The translations under genes and the position numbers were made by a program. DNA of 64,000 nucleotides from positions 62,001-126,000 of the forward strand of contig JAIOPC010000011.1 in the NCBI GenBank assembly GCA_021414085.1. The letters are read 5' to 3'. The notes under the pieces were generated by a model. That model ran no database searches. It was not told where the DNA came from and saw only the letters and a program-made list of their open reading frames with translations. Position 1 is the first letter of the stretch, and every line of letters begins with the position of its first letter. The stretch is from Actinomycetes bacterium (GTDB lineage: Bacteria > Actinomycetota > Acidimicrobiia > Acidimicrobiales > Ilumatobacteraceae). Below are positions 17,420 to 26,415 of this stretch, piece by piece.

Positions 17420-18342
17420 CGCCAAACGTCAAAGAGGGCGCGGAAGCTGATGCCGAGCTCGCCCAGCAGCGGCAGCGCACAACATCGCGTCGTCAGTTCG
17501 CACGCGATCCGCGCTTCGAGCAGATTTCACCCGAGGTTGGTGAGCTCGACGAATCGGCGGTGGCTGACGGCATGCGCGAGTGTCCCGACGAAACGCTCGC
17601 GTTGCTGGCCGACTTGGTTGGTGCCACCGATCAAGGCTTGCGCGATCAAGCGAAGCGGATTGCGGGCAGCATCTTCGTCGATGTCGCCCGCCGCGGGCAG
17701 GCGCGCGCACGTGGGGTCGGCAAAGTGCGCACGTTGCCGTACCGACCCGATGGTGGCGACCTCGATTTCGACGCCAGCCTGGAAGCGGTCGTCGAAGGTG
17801 GACGCAGGGTCGACGCCGATCGGCTGCGGGTGCGCGGGTGGGTGCGTCCCGAGACAGCGATCTGTCTGCTCGTCGATCGCAGCGGGTCGATGGGCGGCAA
17901 GCCGCTGGCGACCGCCGCGTTGGCGGCTGCCGCCGTGGCCAGCTTGGCGCCGTCGGACTTCAGCGTGCTGGCGTTCGGTCACGAAGTCGTCGTCGCGAAG
18001 AGCCAGCAGAGTCTCAAGGCAAGCGACGTGCTCGTCAACGACGTGCTTTCACTGCGCGGTCACGGCACCACCGATCTTGCTGGCGCACTCACCGCGGCGA
18101 GTGTGCAACTCGGGCGCAGCCGCGCTGGTCGCAAGGTTGTCGTACTGCTCAGCGACTGTCGGGCGACGGTCGCCGGCGATGCCATCGGCGCGGCCGCAGC
18201 GTTGGACGAGCTAGTGATTGTCGCACCGGAGTCCGACTGCGCCGAGGCTGCAGCGTTCGCGACCAGCGTTGGTGCAAGGTGTCTGACGGTGAGCGGGCCA
18301 AGTGAAGTCGCGGCCGCAATGAGCCGCGCGTTCGAGCGCTAA
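17341..18342 (+). CDS. VWA-domain protein, MoxR partner
   Basis: Up to 333 residues. The C-terminal half is a von Willebrand A domain with MIDAS residues DRSGS (179-183), the downstream threonine in GHGTTDL and a later aspartate in LLSDCRA. The N-terminal half is charged and helical. A start at GTG 17341 overlaps the MoxR gene by 79 bp; the first 28 residues are low-complexity, so a later start is possible, but no good initiator with a Shine-Dalgarno site was found. It pairs with the preceding MoxR ATPase as in many MoxR-VWA modules. Confidence 0.8.
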   Translation: MARGVRPSRRFGKSEGPGGGRSDASLTPNVKEGAEADAELAQQRQRTTSRRQFARDPRFEQISPEVGELDESAVADGMRECPDETLALLADLVGATDQGLRDQAKRIAGSIFVDVARRGQARARGVGKVRTLPYRPDGGDLDFDASLEAVVEGGRRVDADRLRVRGWVRPETAICLLVDRSGSMGGKPLATAALAAAAVASLAPSDFSVLAFGHEVVVAKSQQSLKASDVLVNDVLSLRGHGTTDLAGALTAASVQLGRSRAGRKVVVLLSDCRATVAGDAIGAAAALDELVIVAPESDCAEAAAFATSVGARCLTVSGPSEVAAAMSRAFER

Positions 18343-18344
18343 CC

Positions 18345-18377
18345 CTGAAACGTCAGCACTGAAACGTCAGCACTGAA
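18345..18377. repeat. 14-bp tandem duplication at LCP gene 3' end
   Basis: CTGAAACGTCAGCA occurs twice in direct succession (18345-18358, 18359-18372), followed by a partial third copy. On the minus strand it duplicates the last codons (Gln-Cys-stop) of the LCP gene that ends at 18367. It looks like a slippage duplication and also fills the gap between the convergent VWA and LCP genes. Confidence 0.85.
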
Positions 18378-19809
18378 TCGTTTCGTCGGGCACGATGTCG
18401 CCCAGCACGTTCTCTTCCGGCTCCGCGGCCACAGTGGTGGTTGTTGTCGTGCTGGTGGTCGTGGTCGGCCTGGTGGTGGTGGTTGGCGCGACCGTCGTGG
18501 TGGTACCGGTTCCCGTGCCACCAGTAGTACCGCTTGTCGGCGTCGTGGCGACGGTCGTCGTGGGCTTGAGGGTGGTCGTCGTTGTCGATGTGGTCGACGT
18601 CGTCGTCGTTTCGAACACTTGGACGGGTGCGCCAGCCAGCGGTGCGACGCCCTGGAAGATGGCCAGGATCGCCTTCATGTTCTTGCCCTTCAGAGCTGGC
18701 TTTTGCACAGCGCTGTCGCCCACCCGCAGCGATGTGGATTCGACCTGATAAGTGCGGATGTCGGCAGGGTCGATGTCGCGCATCACGCCCGCGAAGCTGA
18801 GCACTTCATCGAGCGACAGCAAACCCGAATCGCGCACGATGTCTTCCTGCAGCGTCTCGATCAACGCCCGAGCAACTGTTGGGTTGTACAGGCCCTTCTC
18901 GAGCGCTGCTTGCAGCATTCGACGGAGAAAGTCCTGCTGGCGCGAAATGCGGCCGAAGTCGGCGGCGCGATCCTCGTGCTTGTCGCCGTCCTCATCGACC
19001 CACTTGAGGTGACGCGATCGCACGTATGCCAACGCTTCGTCGCCACTGAACGTGTGGCAACCAGCCCCGATGTAGAGACTGACGTTTGCATCGAGAATCG
19101 GGGTCTTGAATGGAACGGAGACACCGCCGACGGCATCGACAATCTTCTTGAACGCACAGAAGTCGATCTGCAGATAGTGATCGACGGTGATGCCGAAGGT
19201 GTCGAACAGCGTCTGCGCGAGCAGCGTGTAGTCGTTCTGGACAAATGCGCTGTTGATGCGCTTGTTACTGCCACCAACCTTCACCCACAGATCGCGCGGA
19301 AACGACAGCACGGCGGCCTGGTTGGTCGAAGGGTCGACGCGCATGACCATGATCGAATCGCTGCGACTGCCGATTGAGTCGCGGGCGGGATCGGCGGCGC
19401 TGGCCCATGGAGAGTCGGGGTCGACGCAGGGATTGCTATCGGACCCGGCGATCAGAAAGTTGACGGCATTCGGGTCGGCAGGCGGAAAGTCCTCCACAAC
19501 TGGGACGGTGTCGCCAGGGAGAGTGCTGCTGCTGCCAACGATCGTGGTCAGCGGCAATGCGCCCGTCGTCACGATCTCTACTTGCTCAACGGCTTGCGTG
19601 TTGTCGAGCTCGTGTTTGCCGTACAGCAGTGCGCCGGCGCCACCGAGGCAGGCGATGACAACGACGATGTTGACCGCCATGACGAGCTTCTGGGCGATGG
19701 TGTGGCGCGGCCGGAACGGCGCGCGTTCTGCGGGCTGCTCTGGCTCGGCCGACTCTGACATAGCAGGCTCTGGCTCCGACTGGTCTGGCGCGGGCTGCTC
19801 GTCGTCCAT
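18367..19809 (-). CDS. LytR-CpsA-Psr (LCP) family protein 2
   Basis: The protein has 480 residues. A cytoplasmic N-terminus (about 50 residues) is followed by one transmembrane helix, then an extracellular LCP domain with SDSIMVMRVDP, SFPRDLWVKV and ALAYVRSRHL blocks, including the arginines that bind polyprenyl pyrophosphate. A long Thr/Ser-rich linker of about 75 residues leads to the tail GDIVPDETIQC, ending in cysteine. LCP enzymes attach glycopolymers such as arabinogalactan or teichoic acids to peptidoglycan. The ATG at 19809 shares a base with the stop of the upstream paralogue (TGATG), so the two are an operon and surely arose by duplication. Confidence 0.92.
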   Translation of the reverse strand: MDDEQPAPDQSEPEPAMSESAEPEQPAERAPFRPRHTIAQKLVMAVNIVVVIACLGGAGALLYGKHELDNTQAVEQVEIVTTGALPLTTIVGSSSTLPGDTVPVVEDFPPADPNAVNFLIAGSDSNPCVDPDSPWASAADPARDSIGSRSDSIMVMRVDPSTNQAAVLSFPRDLWVKVGGSNKRINSAFVQNDYTLLAQTLFDTFGITVDHYLQIDFCAFKKIVDAVGGVSVPFKTPILDANVSLYIGAGCHTFSGDEALAYVRSRHLKWVDEDGDKHEDRAADFGRISRQQDFLRRMLQAALEKGLYNPTVARALIETLQEDIVRDSGLLSLDEVLSFAGVMRDIDPADIRTYQVESTSLRVGDSAVQKPALKGKNMKAILAIFQGVAPLAGAPVQVFETTTTSTTSTTTTTLKPTTTVATTPTSGTTGGTGTGTTTTVAPTTTTRPTTTTSTTTTTTVAAEPEENVLGDIVPDETIQC

Positions 19810-21101
19810 CAGCACTGAACCGTTTCATCGGGAACGATGTCGCCCTGCACATCCTCGTCGGGTTCAACAACAACTGTCCCGCCGGTGGCGACCGTCGTTG
19901 CCGGAGTGGTCGCGACGGTGGCGGGTGTTGGGCTGCCAGCGATAGTCGTCGTCGTGGTGGTCGGCGCAGCGGGTACGCCAGCCAGCGGAGCGGTGCCTTG
20001 GAAGATTGCCAGGATCGCCAGCATGTTGTCGGTCGTGAGTTTCGGAACCTGCACGGCAACTCCGCCGACCACCTTGCCGTAACTCTCGACTTGATAGGTG
20101 CGAATTGTCGTCGGGTTGATGTCGCGCATCACTCCCGCGAACTGAAGAATCTGGTCGATCGCGAGCAATCCTGAGTCGCGCACGACGTAGGTCTGCATCG
20201 ACTCGATCAGAGCCGTCGCGACAGCAGGGTTGTAGATGCCCTTGTTCACCGCGGCCTGCAGTACACGCCGCAGGAAGTCTTGCTGCCGCGAGATACGGCC
20301 CAGGTCGGCTGCGCGATCTTCGTTTTGATTGCCCGCGGCGTCGATCCACTTCAGGTGGCGCGAACGTACGTAGGCGAGGGCTTCATCGCCGGAGAAGACA
20401 TGGCAACCGGCGCCAATGTAAAGCCCGACGTGCGCATCGATGATTGGGGTTTTGAACGGAACCGCGACACCGCCGACGGCATCGACGATCAGCTTGAACG
20501 CGCAGAAGTCGACCTGCAGGTAGTGATCGATGACGATGCCGAAGTTGTCGTAGACGGTCTGCGCCAGCAGCGTGTAGTCGTCTTGCACGTAAGCGGTGTT
20601 GATGCGTCCGTTCGCGCCGTTGATCTTCACCCACAGGTCGCGTGGGAACGACAACACAGCGGCCGCGCGCGTCGCCGGATCGATGCGCATGATCATGATC
20701 GAGTCGCTGCGGCCTTGCGCATCGCGACCCGGGTCGGCAGCGTTGGCCCATGGCGAGCCGGGATCAACGCACGAGTTGGCGTCGCTGCCCGCGATCAGAA
20801 AGTTCTTGGCGGCTGGATCGATTGGCGGGAAGGTGGCCGGAGTGGTGCTGGGTACTGGAATCGTGGTTCCAACGACGGTTGTGGTTGGCGCCGGGACAGC
20901 CGTGGTGGTGACAACGTCGACCTGTTGCGTGGCCAGCGTGTTGTCGAGTTCGTTCTTGCCGTACAGCAATGCGCCAGCGCCAACAAGGCAGGCGATGACG
21001 ACGACGATGTTGAATGCCATGACGGCCCGCTGCGCACCCGTGTGGTGCGGTTTGAAACGCGTGGGCACATCAGCTTCGTCGTACGGGTCCATTGGGTGCA
21101 T
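19809..21101 (-). CDS. LytR-CpsA-Psr (LCP) family protein 1
   Basis: Paralogue of the downstream LCP gene, 430 residues. It has a short cytoplasmic N-terminus, one transmembrane helix (FNIVVVIACLVGAGALLYG), an extracellular LCP domain with SFPRDLWVKI and the RSRHLKW block, a shorter Thr-rich linker and the tail GDIVPDETVQC. The shared C-terminal motif with final cysteine is unusual. The ATG at 21101 lies 9 nt after TAGCCT, so it probably has its own leaderless promoter; ATG 21092 is an alternative. The gene lies 16 bp downstream of valS. Confidence 0.92.
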   Translation of the reverse strand: MHPMDPYDEADVPTRFKPHHTGAQRAVMAFNIVVVIACLVGAGALLYGKNELDNTLATQQVDVVTTTAVPAPTTTVVGTTIPVPSTTPATFPPIDPAAKNFLIAGSDANSCVDPGSPWANAADPGRDAQGRSDSIMIMRIDPATRAAAVLSFPRDLWVKINGANGRINTAYVQDDYTLLAQTVYDNFGIVIDHYLQVDFCAFKLIVDAVGGVAVPFKTPIIDAHVGLYIGAGCHVFSGDEALAYVRSRHLKWIDAAGNQNEDRAADLGRISRQQDFLRRVLQAAVNKGIYNPAVATALIESMQTYVVRDSGLLAIDQILQFAGVMRDINPTTIRTYQVESYGKVVGGVAVQVPKLTTDNMLAILAIFQGTAPLAGVPAAPTTTTTTIAGSPTPATVATTPATTVATGGTVVVEPDEDVQGDIVPDETVQC

Positions 21102-21117
21102 GGTCCGACCAGGCTAA

Positions 21118-23700
21118 CTACCTGGGGGTGGTGGTTGTCGGCGGGCCAGCCGTGACATCGGTGGCGGCTGGCGCCAGCACGACTTCGCAGGTCAATTCCT
21201 CGGCGATTTCGTAGCGCAATTCGGCGATTGAGCCAGCGTCGCGAAGCTCGCGTTCGGCGCTGGCGAGTGCTGTTTGTGCTTCCGCCGGGGCGTGGATCGT
21301 GAGCAGTGCGATGTCGGCCTTCTGGCTGGCCTTTGCCTCGGTTTTGGCCCTGCGCACCAACGCCAAGACCTCGCTGACGGGGCCGAGCAGCGCATCGTCG
21401 CCCCACGTGCCGGCGACCGTCGGCCAGGTCTGGGCGTGCACAGAACCCGTTTGCCACCAACTCCACACTTCGTCGCTGACGAAGGGCAGGAACGGCGCGA
21501 ACAGGCGGTGCAGCGTGCCGAGCGCCAGGCGCAGTGCCGCGAGCGCGCTCGTTGCGCTGGCTTCGCCGTGGGTTCCGTAGGCGCGACTCTTCACTAGCTC
21601 GACGTAGTCGTCGCAGAACCACCAGAAGAACGACTCGATGCGCTCGAGCGCGCCGGCATAGTCGTATGCGTCGAACGCCTTGGTTGCGCTGGCGATCACG
21701 TCGTCCAGCCGCGCCGCCATCGCGCAATCCAACGGTTCGGTCGGTGCTGCAGTGTCGGGTGGCGTGCCGAACGAGAGGACGAACTTGCTGGCGTTCAGCA
21801 ACTTGGTGCCCAGCTTGCGGCCGACCTTCATTTGCCCTTCGTCGAAGATGGTGTCGACACCAACGCGGCCGTTCGCGGCCCAATAGCGAACAGCGTCGGT
21901 GCCATGCTCTTCCAAGAGGTACAGCGGTGTCGTTGTCGCATTGCCCTTCGACTTCGCCAGCTTCTTGCGATCGGGGTCGAGGATGAAACCGTTGATCGAA
22001 GCGTTGCGCCACGGAGCACCGCCGAACTCGTGATGGCTACGCACCATCGTTGCGAACAACCACGTGCGGATGATGTCGTGGCCCTGCGGGCGTAGATCCA
22101 TCGGGAAGACGCGGCTGAACAAATCGTTGTCGCCTTCCCAGTCGCCAGCGATCTGTGGTGTCAGCGACGACGTCGCCCACGTATCCATCACGTCGGCTTC
22201 GCCGATGAAACCGCCAGGCTTGCCGCGCTGCGCTTCGGTGAAACCCTCGGGCACGTCGGTGGACGGATCGATCGGCAATCTGTCTTCGCTGGGCACGAGC
22301 ACGTCGTCGAAGTTCGGGTTTGCGTCGGCGTCGAGGCGGTACCACAGAGGAAGCGGCACACCGAAGTAGCGCTGGCGGCTGATCAACCAGTCGCCCTTCA
22401 AGCCGGCGACCCAATCGCTGTAGCGACTCTGCATGTACGCGGGGTGCCAGGCAAGTTCGTTGCCGCGCGCCACCAGCGCATCGCGCAACTTCTCGTCGCG
22501 GCCGCCGTTGCGGATGTACCACTGACGAGTCGCGACAATCTCTAGTGGGCGATTGCCGCGCTCGTAGAACTTCACCGGGTGCTTGATCTCGCGCGGCTCA
22601 CCAATCATCTCGCCCGACGCGGCGAGCATCTCGGCGACGGCGCGTTGCGCTTGCTTCGGGTTGAGGCCGGCGATCTTCTCGTAGGCGGCGCGCCCCGTGT
22701 CGCTGGTGATCCACGCCGGTGTCTCCGTTGCGAAGCGGCCGTCGAAGCCGATCAGCGCACGCGAGGGCAGGTCGAGTTCGCGCCACCAGGTCACGTCGGT
22801 GACGTCGCCGAACGTGCAGATCATCGCGATGCCCGTTCCTTTGTCGACTTCGGCCAGGTGATGGGCGACAACGGGAACCTCGACACCGAATAGCGGCGTC
22901 GTGACGGTCGTGCCAAACAATGACTGGTAACGCTCGTCGGACGGGTGGGCTACGATGGCCACGCACGATGGCAGCAACTCGGGTCGCGTCGTGTCGATGA
23001 GGATTGGTTCGCCGCCAGAACGACCGAACGCGATGCGGTGATAGCTGCCGGTGATCTCGCGGTCTTCCATCTCGGCTTGTGCAACGGCAGTTTGCTCGTC
23101 GATGTCCCAGAGCGTCGGGGCATCCTGCTGGTACGCCTGGCCGCCGGCCAGGTTGCGCAAGAAGGCGCGTTGGCTGGTGCGGCGTGCGCGTTCGCCGACC
23201 GTGGTGTAGAGCAGACTCCAGTCCACACTCAATCCGAGTCGACGAAACAGGTGCTCGAACGACTGCTCGTCGAGGTGGGTGATCTCGCCGCAGAGTTCAA
23301 CGAAGTTGGCGCGGCTGACGGGCACCGCGCGGTGATCCTTCGGCACATCGCCGCGGAACGGCGGCTGGTAGTTCGGTACGTACGGCAGTGACGGGTCGCA
23401 GCGCACGCCCGTCACGTTCTGTACGCGCCGCTCGGTGGCGAGACCGTTGTCGTCCCAGCCGATCGGGTAGAAGACGGCCTTGCCGCGCATGCGCTGATAG
23501 CGGGCGATCAGGTCGGCGTGCGTATAACTGAAAATGTGCCCGATGTGGAGGCTGCCACTTACGGTCGGTGGCGGGGTGTCGATTGAGTACACCTGGTCGC
23601 GCGTCGCTGCCCGATTGAAGCGGTACGTGCCGTCGGCTTCCCACTTCGCGACGAAGCGCTCTTCGACGCCGTCGAGCGAGGGTTTATCCGGGATAGCCAT
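21118..23700 (-). CDS. valS: Valyl-tRNA synthetase
   Basis: The enzyme has 860 residues and charges tRNA-Val. The class-I HIGH motif is at 52-55 (SGSLHIGH); the second signature reads KLAKSKGN instead of KMSKS. Blocks PIGWDDNGLATERRV and DVMDTWATSSLTPQ resemble the archaeal-type ValS found in some bacteria. The editing domain and C-terminal anticodon domain are in place. The ATG at 23700 was chosen because TAGCCT lies 8 nt upstream (leaderless pattern) and because a start at 23754 would leave almost no promoter space before the divergent cysS. Confidence 0.95.
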   Translation of the reverse strand: MAIPDKPSLDGVEERFVAKWEADGTYRFNRAATRDQVYSIDTPPPTVSGSLHIGHIFSYTHADLIARYQRMRGKAVFYPIGWDDNGLATERRVQNVTGVRCDPSLPYVPNYQPPFRGDVPKDHRAVPVSRANFVELCGEITHLDEQSFEHLFRRLGLSVDWSLLYTTVGERARRTSQRAFLRNLAGGQAYQQDAPTLWDIDEQTAVAQAEMEDREITGSYHRIAFGRSGGEPILIDTTRPELLPSCVAIVAHPSDERYQSLFGTTVTTPLFGVEVPVVAHHLAEVDKGTGIAMICTFGDVTDVTWWRELDLPSRALIGFDGRFATETPAWITSDTGRAAYEKIAGLNPKQAQRAVAEMLAASGEMIGEPREIKHPVKFYERGNRPLEIVATRQWYIRNGGRDEKLRDALVARGNELAWHPAYMQSRYSDWVAGLKGDWLISRQRYFGVPLPLWYRLDADANPNFDDVLVPSEDRLPIDPSTDVPEGFTEAQRGKPGGFIGEADVMDTWATSSLTPQIAGDWEGDNDLFSRVFPMDLRPQGHDIIRTWLFATMVRSHHEFGGAPWRNASINGFILDPDRKKLAKSKGNATTTPLYLLEEHGTDAVRYWAANGRVGVDTIFDEGQMKVGRKLGTKLLNASKFVLSFGTPPDTAAPTEPLDCAMAARLDDVIASATKAFDAYDYAGALERIESFFWWFCDDYVELVKSRAYGTHGEASATSALAALRLALGTLHRLFAPFLPFVSDEVWSWWQTGSVHAQTWPTVAGTWGDDALLGPVSEVLALVRRAKTEAKASQKADIALLTIHAPAEAQTALASAERELRDAGSIAELRYEIAEELTCEVVLAPAATDVTAGPPTTTTPR

Positions 23701-23771
23701 GGCTTGCCAGGCTACCCGGCGGTCGTAATCCGTCCCCGGCTGCGGGCTCGTCAACCGTAGGCTTGGCGACC
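23701..23771. promoter_or_regulatory. Divergent promoter region valS / cysS
   Basis: A 71-bp gap. On the minus strand TAGCCT (23709-23714) is 8 nt before the valS ATG. On the plus strand TAGGCT (23758-23763) is 8 nt before the cysS ATG. Both genes look leaderless. No T-box or other structured leader fits in this space. Confidence 0.5.
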
Positions 23772-25127
23772 ATGCTGCACCTCTACGACACCGCCACCCG
23801 GAAGGTACGTGAGCTCGCGTTGCGCGAGCCGGGCAAGGTCAGCATTTACCTGTGTGGCCCCACCGTGTACGGCCCACCGCACCTCGGCCACGGCCGCGCC
23901 ACGCTCGTGTACGACGTGCTGCGCCGCTACCTCGAGTGGAGCGGGTTGCAGGTGCGCTTGGCGAGCAACGTCACCGACATCGACGACAGCATCATCAACC
24001 GCGCCAACAAAGAGGGCCGGCCGTGGCAAGACATCACCACTAGTTGCGAGTCGGTGTGGTTCGAAGCGATGGCGAAGCTGGGCGTTGCACGGCCAACCGA
24101 TGTGCCCCACGCGACTGAGTACGTCGACGAGATGGTGGAGATGATCGGTCAGTTGGTCGACATCGGTCGCGCTTACGCCACCGAGGATGGCGTGTACCTC
24201 AACGTGTCGTCGGTGGAGGACTACGGCTTGCTCTCCAACCAGAAGCTCAGCGACATGCTGGAAGGTGGCGGCGATCGCGATGTGTTTGGCGCCGAGAACA
24301 AGCGCAGTCCAGCCGACTTCGTGCTGTGGAAATTGGCCAAGCCCGGCGAGCCATCGTGGCCGTCGAAGTGGGGCGATGGTCGACCCGGCTGGCACAGCGA
24401 GTGCGTGGTGATGAGCCTCGACTTGTTGGGCGAGGGTTTCGATCTGCACTGCGGTGGCATGGACCTGAAGTTTCCGCATCACGAGAACGAGCGCGCGCAG
24501 GCGGTCGCGCTCGGCAAGCGATTCGCCAATCACTGGATGCACAACGGCTTCGTTGTCGATGCCGAGGGCGAGAAGATGTCGAAGAGCCTGGGCAACGTCG
24601 ACAACCTGCTCGACCTGATGGAGCACTACGACCCGCGCGCCTATCGCATGCTGTTGTTGCAGTCGCACTACCGCGGTCCGGTCAGTGTCGGCAAGGACAA
24701 CATCGAAGCCGCCGAGAAGGTGCTGGCGGGTTTCGACTCGTTTGCCGCACGCACTGCTGGTGTCGCCGACGCGACTGCGGATGCCGAAGTGCTCACCAAG
24801 TTCCGCGAGCACATGGACAACGACCTCGACACGCCCGGCGCCACAGCGCTGTTGTTCGACACCGTGCGGCGCGCGAATGCGGCGCTGGATGCCAACGCGC
24901 CCGAGCTCGCTGGCCTAGTGGCAGCGGTGCGCGAGATGTGCACTGCCTTCGGGCTGGTGCTCGTGGCCGCGCAGGAAGTCCCAGCCGAGATCGCGGCGAA
25001 GGCGGCGGCGCTCGACGCAGCGCGCGCGGCCAAGGACTTTGCGGGTGCCGACGCGTTGCGCGACGAACTGAAAGCAGCCGGGTGGACCGTCGAGACCACC
25101 AAGGCCGGCACCACCGTCCGCCGATAG
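23772..25127 (+). CDS. cysS: Cysteinyl-tRNA synthetase
   Basis: The enzyme has 451 residues. A zinc/Cys site lies in YLCGPTVYGPPHLGH, which also holds the HIGH motif; KMSKSLGN is intact near residue 270; the second zinc region contains GWHSEC and GGMDLKFPHHENE. A C-terminal DALR-type domain is present. The mycothiol enzyme MshC is a related fold, but length, CGPTVYGPPH and the C-terminal domain favour CysS. The ATG at 23772 matches the usual family start (MLxLYDT); a TTG at 23763 is less likely. Confidence 0.95.
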   Translation: MLHLYDTATRKVRELALREPGKVSIYLCGPTVYGPPHLGHGRATLVYDVLRRYLEWSGLQVRLASNVTDIDDSIINRANKEGRPWQDITTSCESVWFEAMAKLGVARPTDVPHATEYVDEMVEMIGQLVDIGRAYATEDGVYLNVSSVEDYGLLSNQKLSDMLEGGGDRDVFGAENKRSPADFVLWKLAKPGEPSWPSKWGDGRPGWHSECVVMSLDLLGEGFDLHCGGMDLKFPHHENERAQAVALGKRFANHWMHNGFVVDAEGEKMSKSLGNVDNLLDLMEHYDPRAYRMLLLQSHYRGPVSVGKDNIEAAEKVLAGFDSFAARTAGVADATADAEVLTKFREHMDNDLDTPGATALLFDTVRRANAALDANAPELAGLVAAVREMCTAFGLVLVAAQEVPAEIAAKAAALDAARAAKDFAGADALRDELKAAGWTVETTKAGTTVRR

Positions 25128-25166
25128 CGCGCTGAACGCGGTCGAACTGAGATAGAACGATGCATC

Positions 25167-26393
25167 GTGTCGTCGCCTACTCGCCCTGCTCGCGCCCCAA
25201 TCCCTAAGGGGTTTTGGACGATCTGGACGACGGTCGCGCTCGACCTCGTTGGCTTCGGCATCGTCGTGCCGATTCTCGCCGTCTACGCCGAGCGCTTCGG
25301 CGCATCGGGTCTCACCGTCGGCTTACTGTTCGCCGCGTTCTCGGCCGCGCAGTTTGTATGTGCACCATTGCTCGGCCGCCTGTCGGATCGTGTTGGGCGC
25401 AAACCGGTGATCGTGATCTCGTTGCTTGGTACCGCTGTCGGCAGTTTTGTGTGCGGCGCGGCGGGCACGTTGTGGTTGCTCTTTGTCGGTCGCATCATCG
25501 ACGGCGGGTCGGGGGCCAGCCTTTCGGTCGCGCAGGCGGCCGTCGGCGATATGGCATCGCCAGCCGAGCGACCGCGCCTGATGGGTTTGCTCGGCGCCGC
25601 GTTCGGGGTCGGCTTCGTGATCGGGCCTGCTGTCGGCGGATTGTCCACGCTTGGCGGACCGCACGTTCCGTTCTACGTCGCGGGCACAATCGCACTGATC
25701 AACGCGGTCGCGGCGATGGTGCGCCTTCCGGAAACGCGCGCCGCCGTGGATGAGGCGGGCGCGGTCGAATCCGCCGCTGCGCCACGTCGCGGTCGCCGTC
25801 GTGCGATCACGCCGGCGCTGCGCCAGCTGGCGATCGTCGGGTTCGTCACGACGGTGGCGTTCACGGCATTCGAATCGACGTTCGGTTTGCTCGGCCGCCA
25901 TCGCTTTGGTTTCGGCGAGCGCGGCTCTGCGTTTGTGTTTCTCGGAATTGGCATCTTGCTGGTCGTCATCCAGGGCGTGCTGTATGGCCGGGCGGCTACT
26001 CGCTTCGGTGTGAATGCGTTGTACATCAGCGGCATCGCGCTGCTGGTCGTCGGGCTCACCACGATGGCGTTCGCATACGTGTGGCCGGTGCTGATCGTTG
26101 CCTGCGTGCTGCTGACATTCGGCCAAGGCGTCGCCTCGCCGTCGATCTCGTCGTTAGTCAGCGAGATTGCGCCACCGGCCCGGCGTGGCGAGGCAATGGG
26201 CTATCAACAGGCGTCGTACGCGGTGGGGCGGATTGTTGGCCCGCCCGTTGCCGGATTGATGTTCGACCACGCTGGAATCTGGACGCCGTATGCCGGTGCC
26301 GCCGGATTGTGCGTGATTGCGGTGATTCTGGTGCTGAAGTGGGGCGTTCATCACGGCCAGCTTGTGGCCGGGGTGCCAGCCGCGTCGGCGTAA
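25167..26393 (+). CDS. MFS drug exporter, TetA/Bmr-like
   Basis: The protein has 408 residues and about 12 hydrophobic segments. The MFS motif between helices 2 and 3 is GRLSDRVGRKP, and motif C-like GAAFGVGFVIGPAVGG is in helix 5, typical of proton-driven antiporters of the DHA1 group. Substrate unknown. The GTG start is 8 nt after TAGAAC; the third-base C departs from TAnnnT at the last position. The 3' end precedes the acyltransferase gene by 22 bp. Confidence 0.88.
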   Translation: MSSPTRPARAPIPKGFWTIWTTVALDLVGFGIVVPILAVYAERFGASGLTVGLLFAAFSAAQFVCAPLLGRLSDRVGRKPVIVISLLGTAVGSFVCGAAGTLWLLFVGRIIDGGSGASLSVAQAAVGDMASPAERPRLMGLLGAAFGVGFVIGPAVGGLSTLGGPHVPFYVAGTIALINAVAAMVRLPETRAAVDEAGAVESAAAPRRGRRRAITPALRQLAIVGFVTTVAFTAFESTFGLLGRHRFGFGERGSAFVFLGIGILLVVIQGVLYGRAATRFGVNALYISGIALLVVGLTTMAFAYVWPVLIVACVLLTFGQGVASPSISSLVSEIAPPARRGEAMGYQQASYAVGRIVGPPVAGLMFDHAGIWTPYAGAAGLCVIAVILVLKWGVHHGQLVAGVPAASA

Positions 26394-26415
26394 TTCCCTG
26401 CGAGACTTGACGCTC

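Noticed and set aside
23772-25127. MshC (mycothiol ligase) instead of CysS
   Set aside because: The CGPTVYGPPHLGH block and the C-terminal DALR-type domain match CysS.
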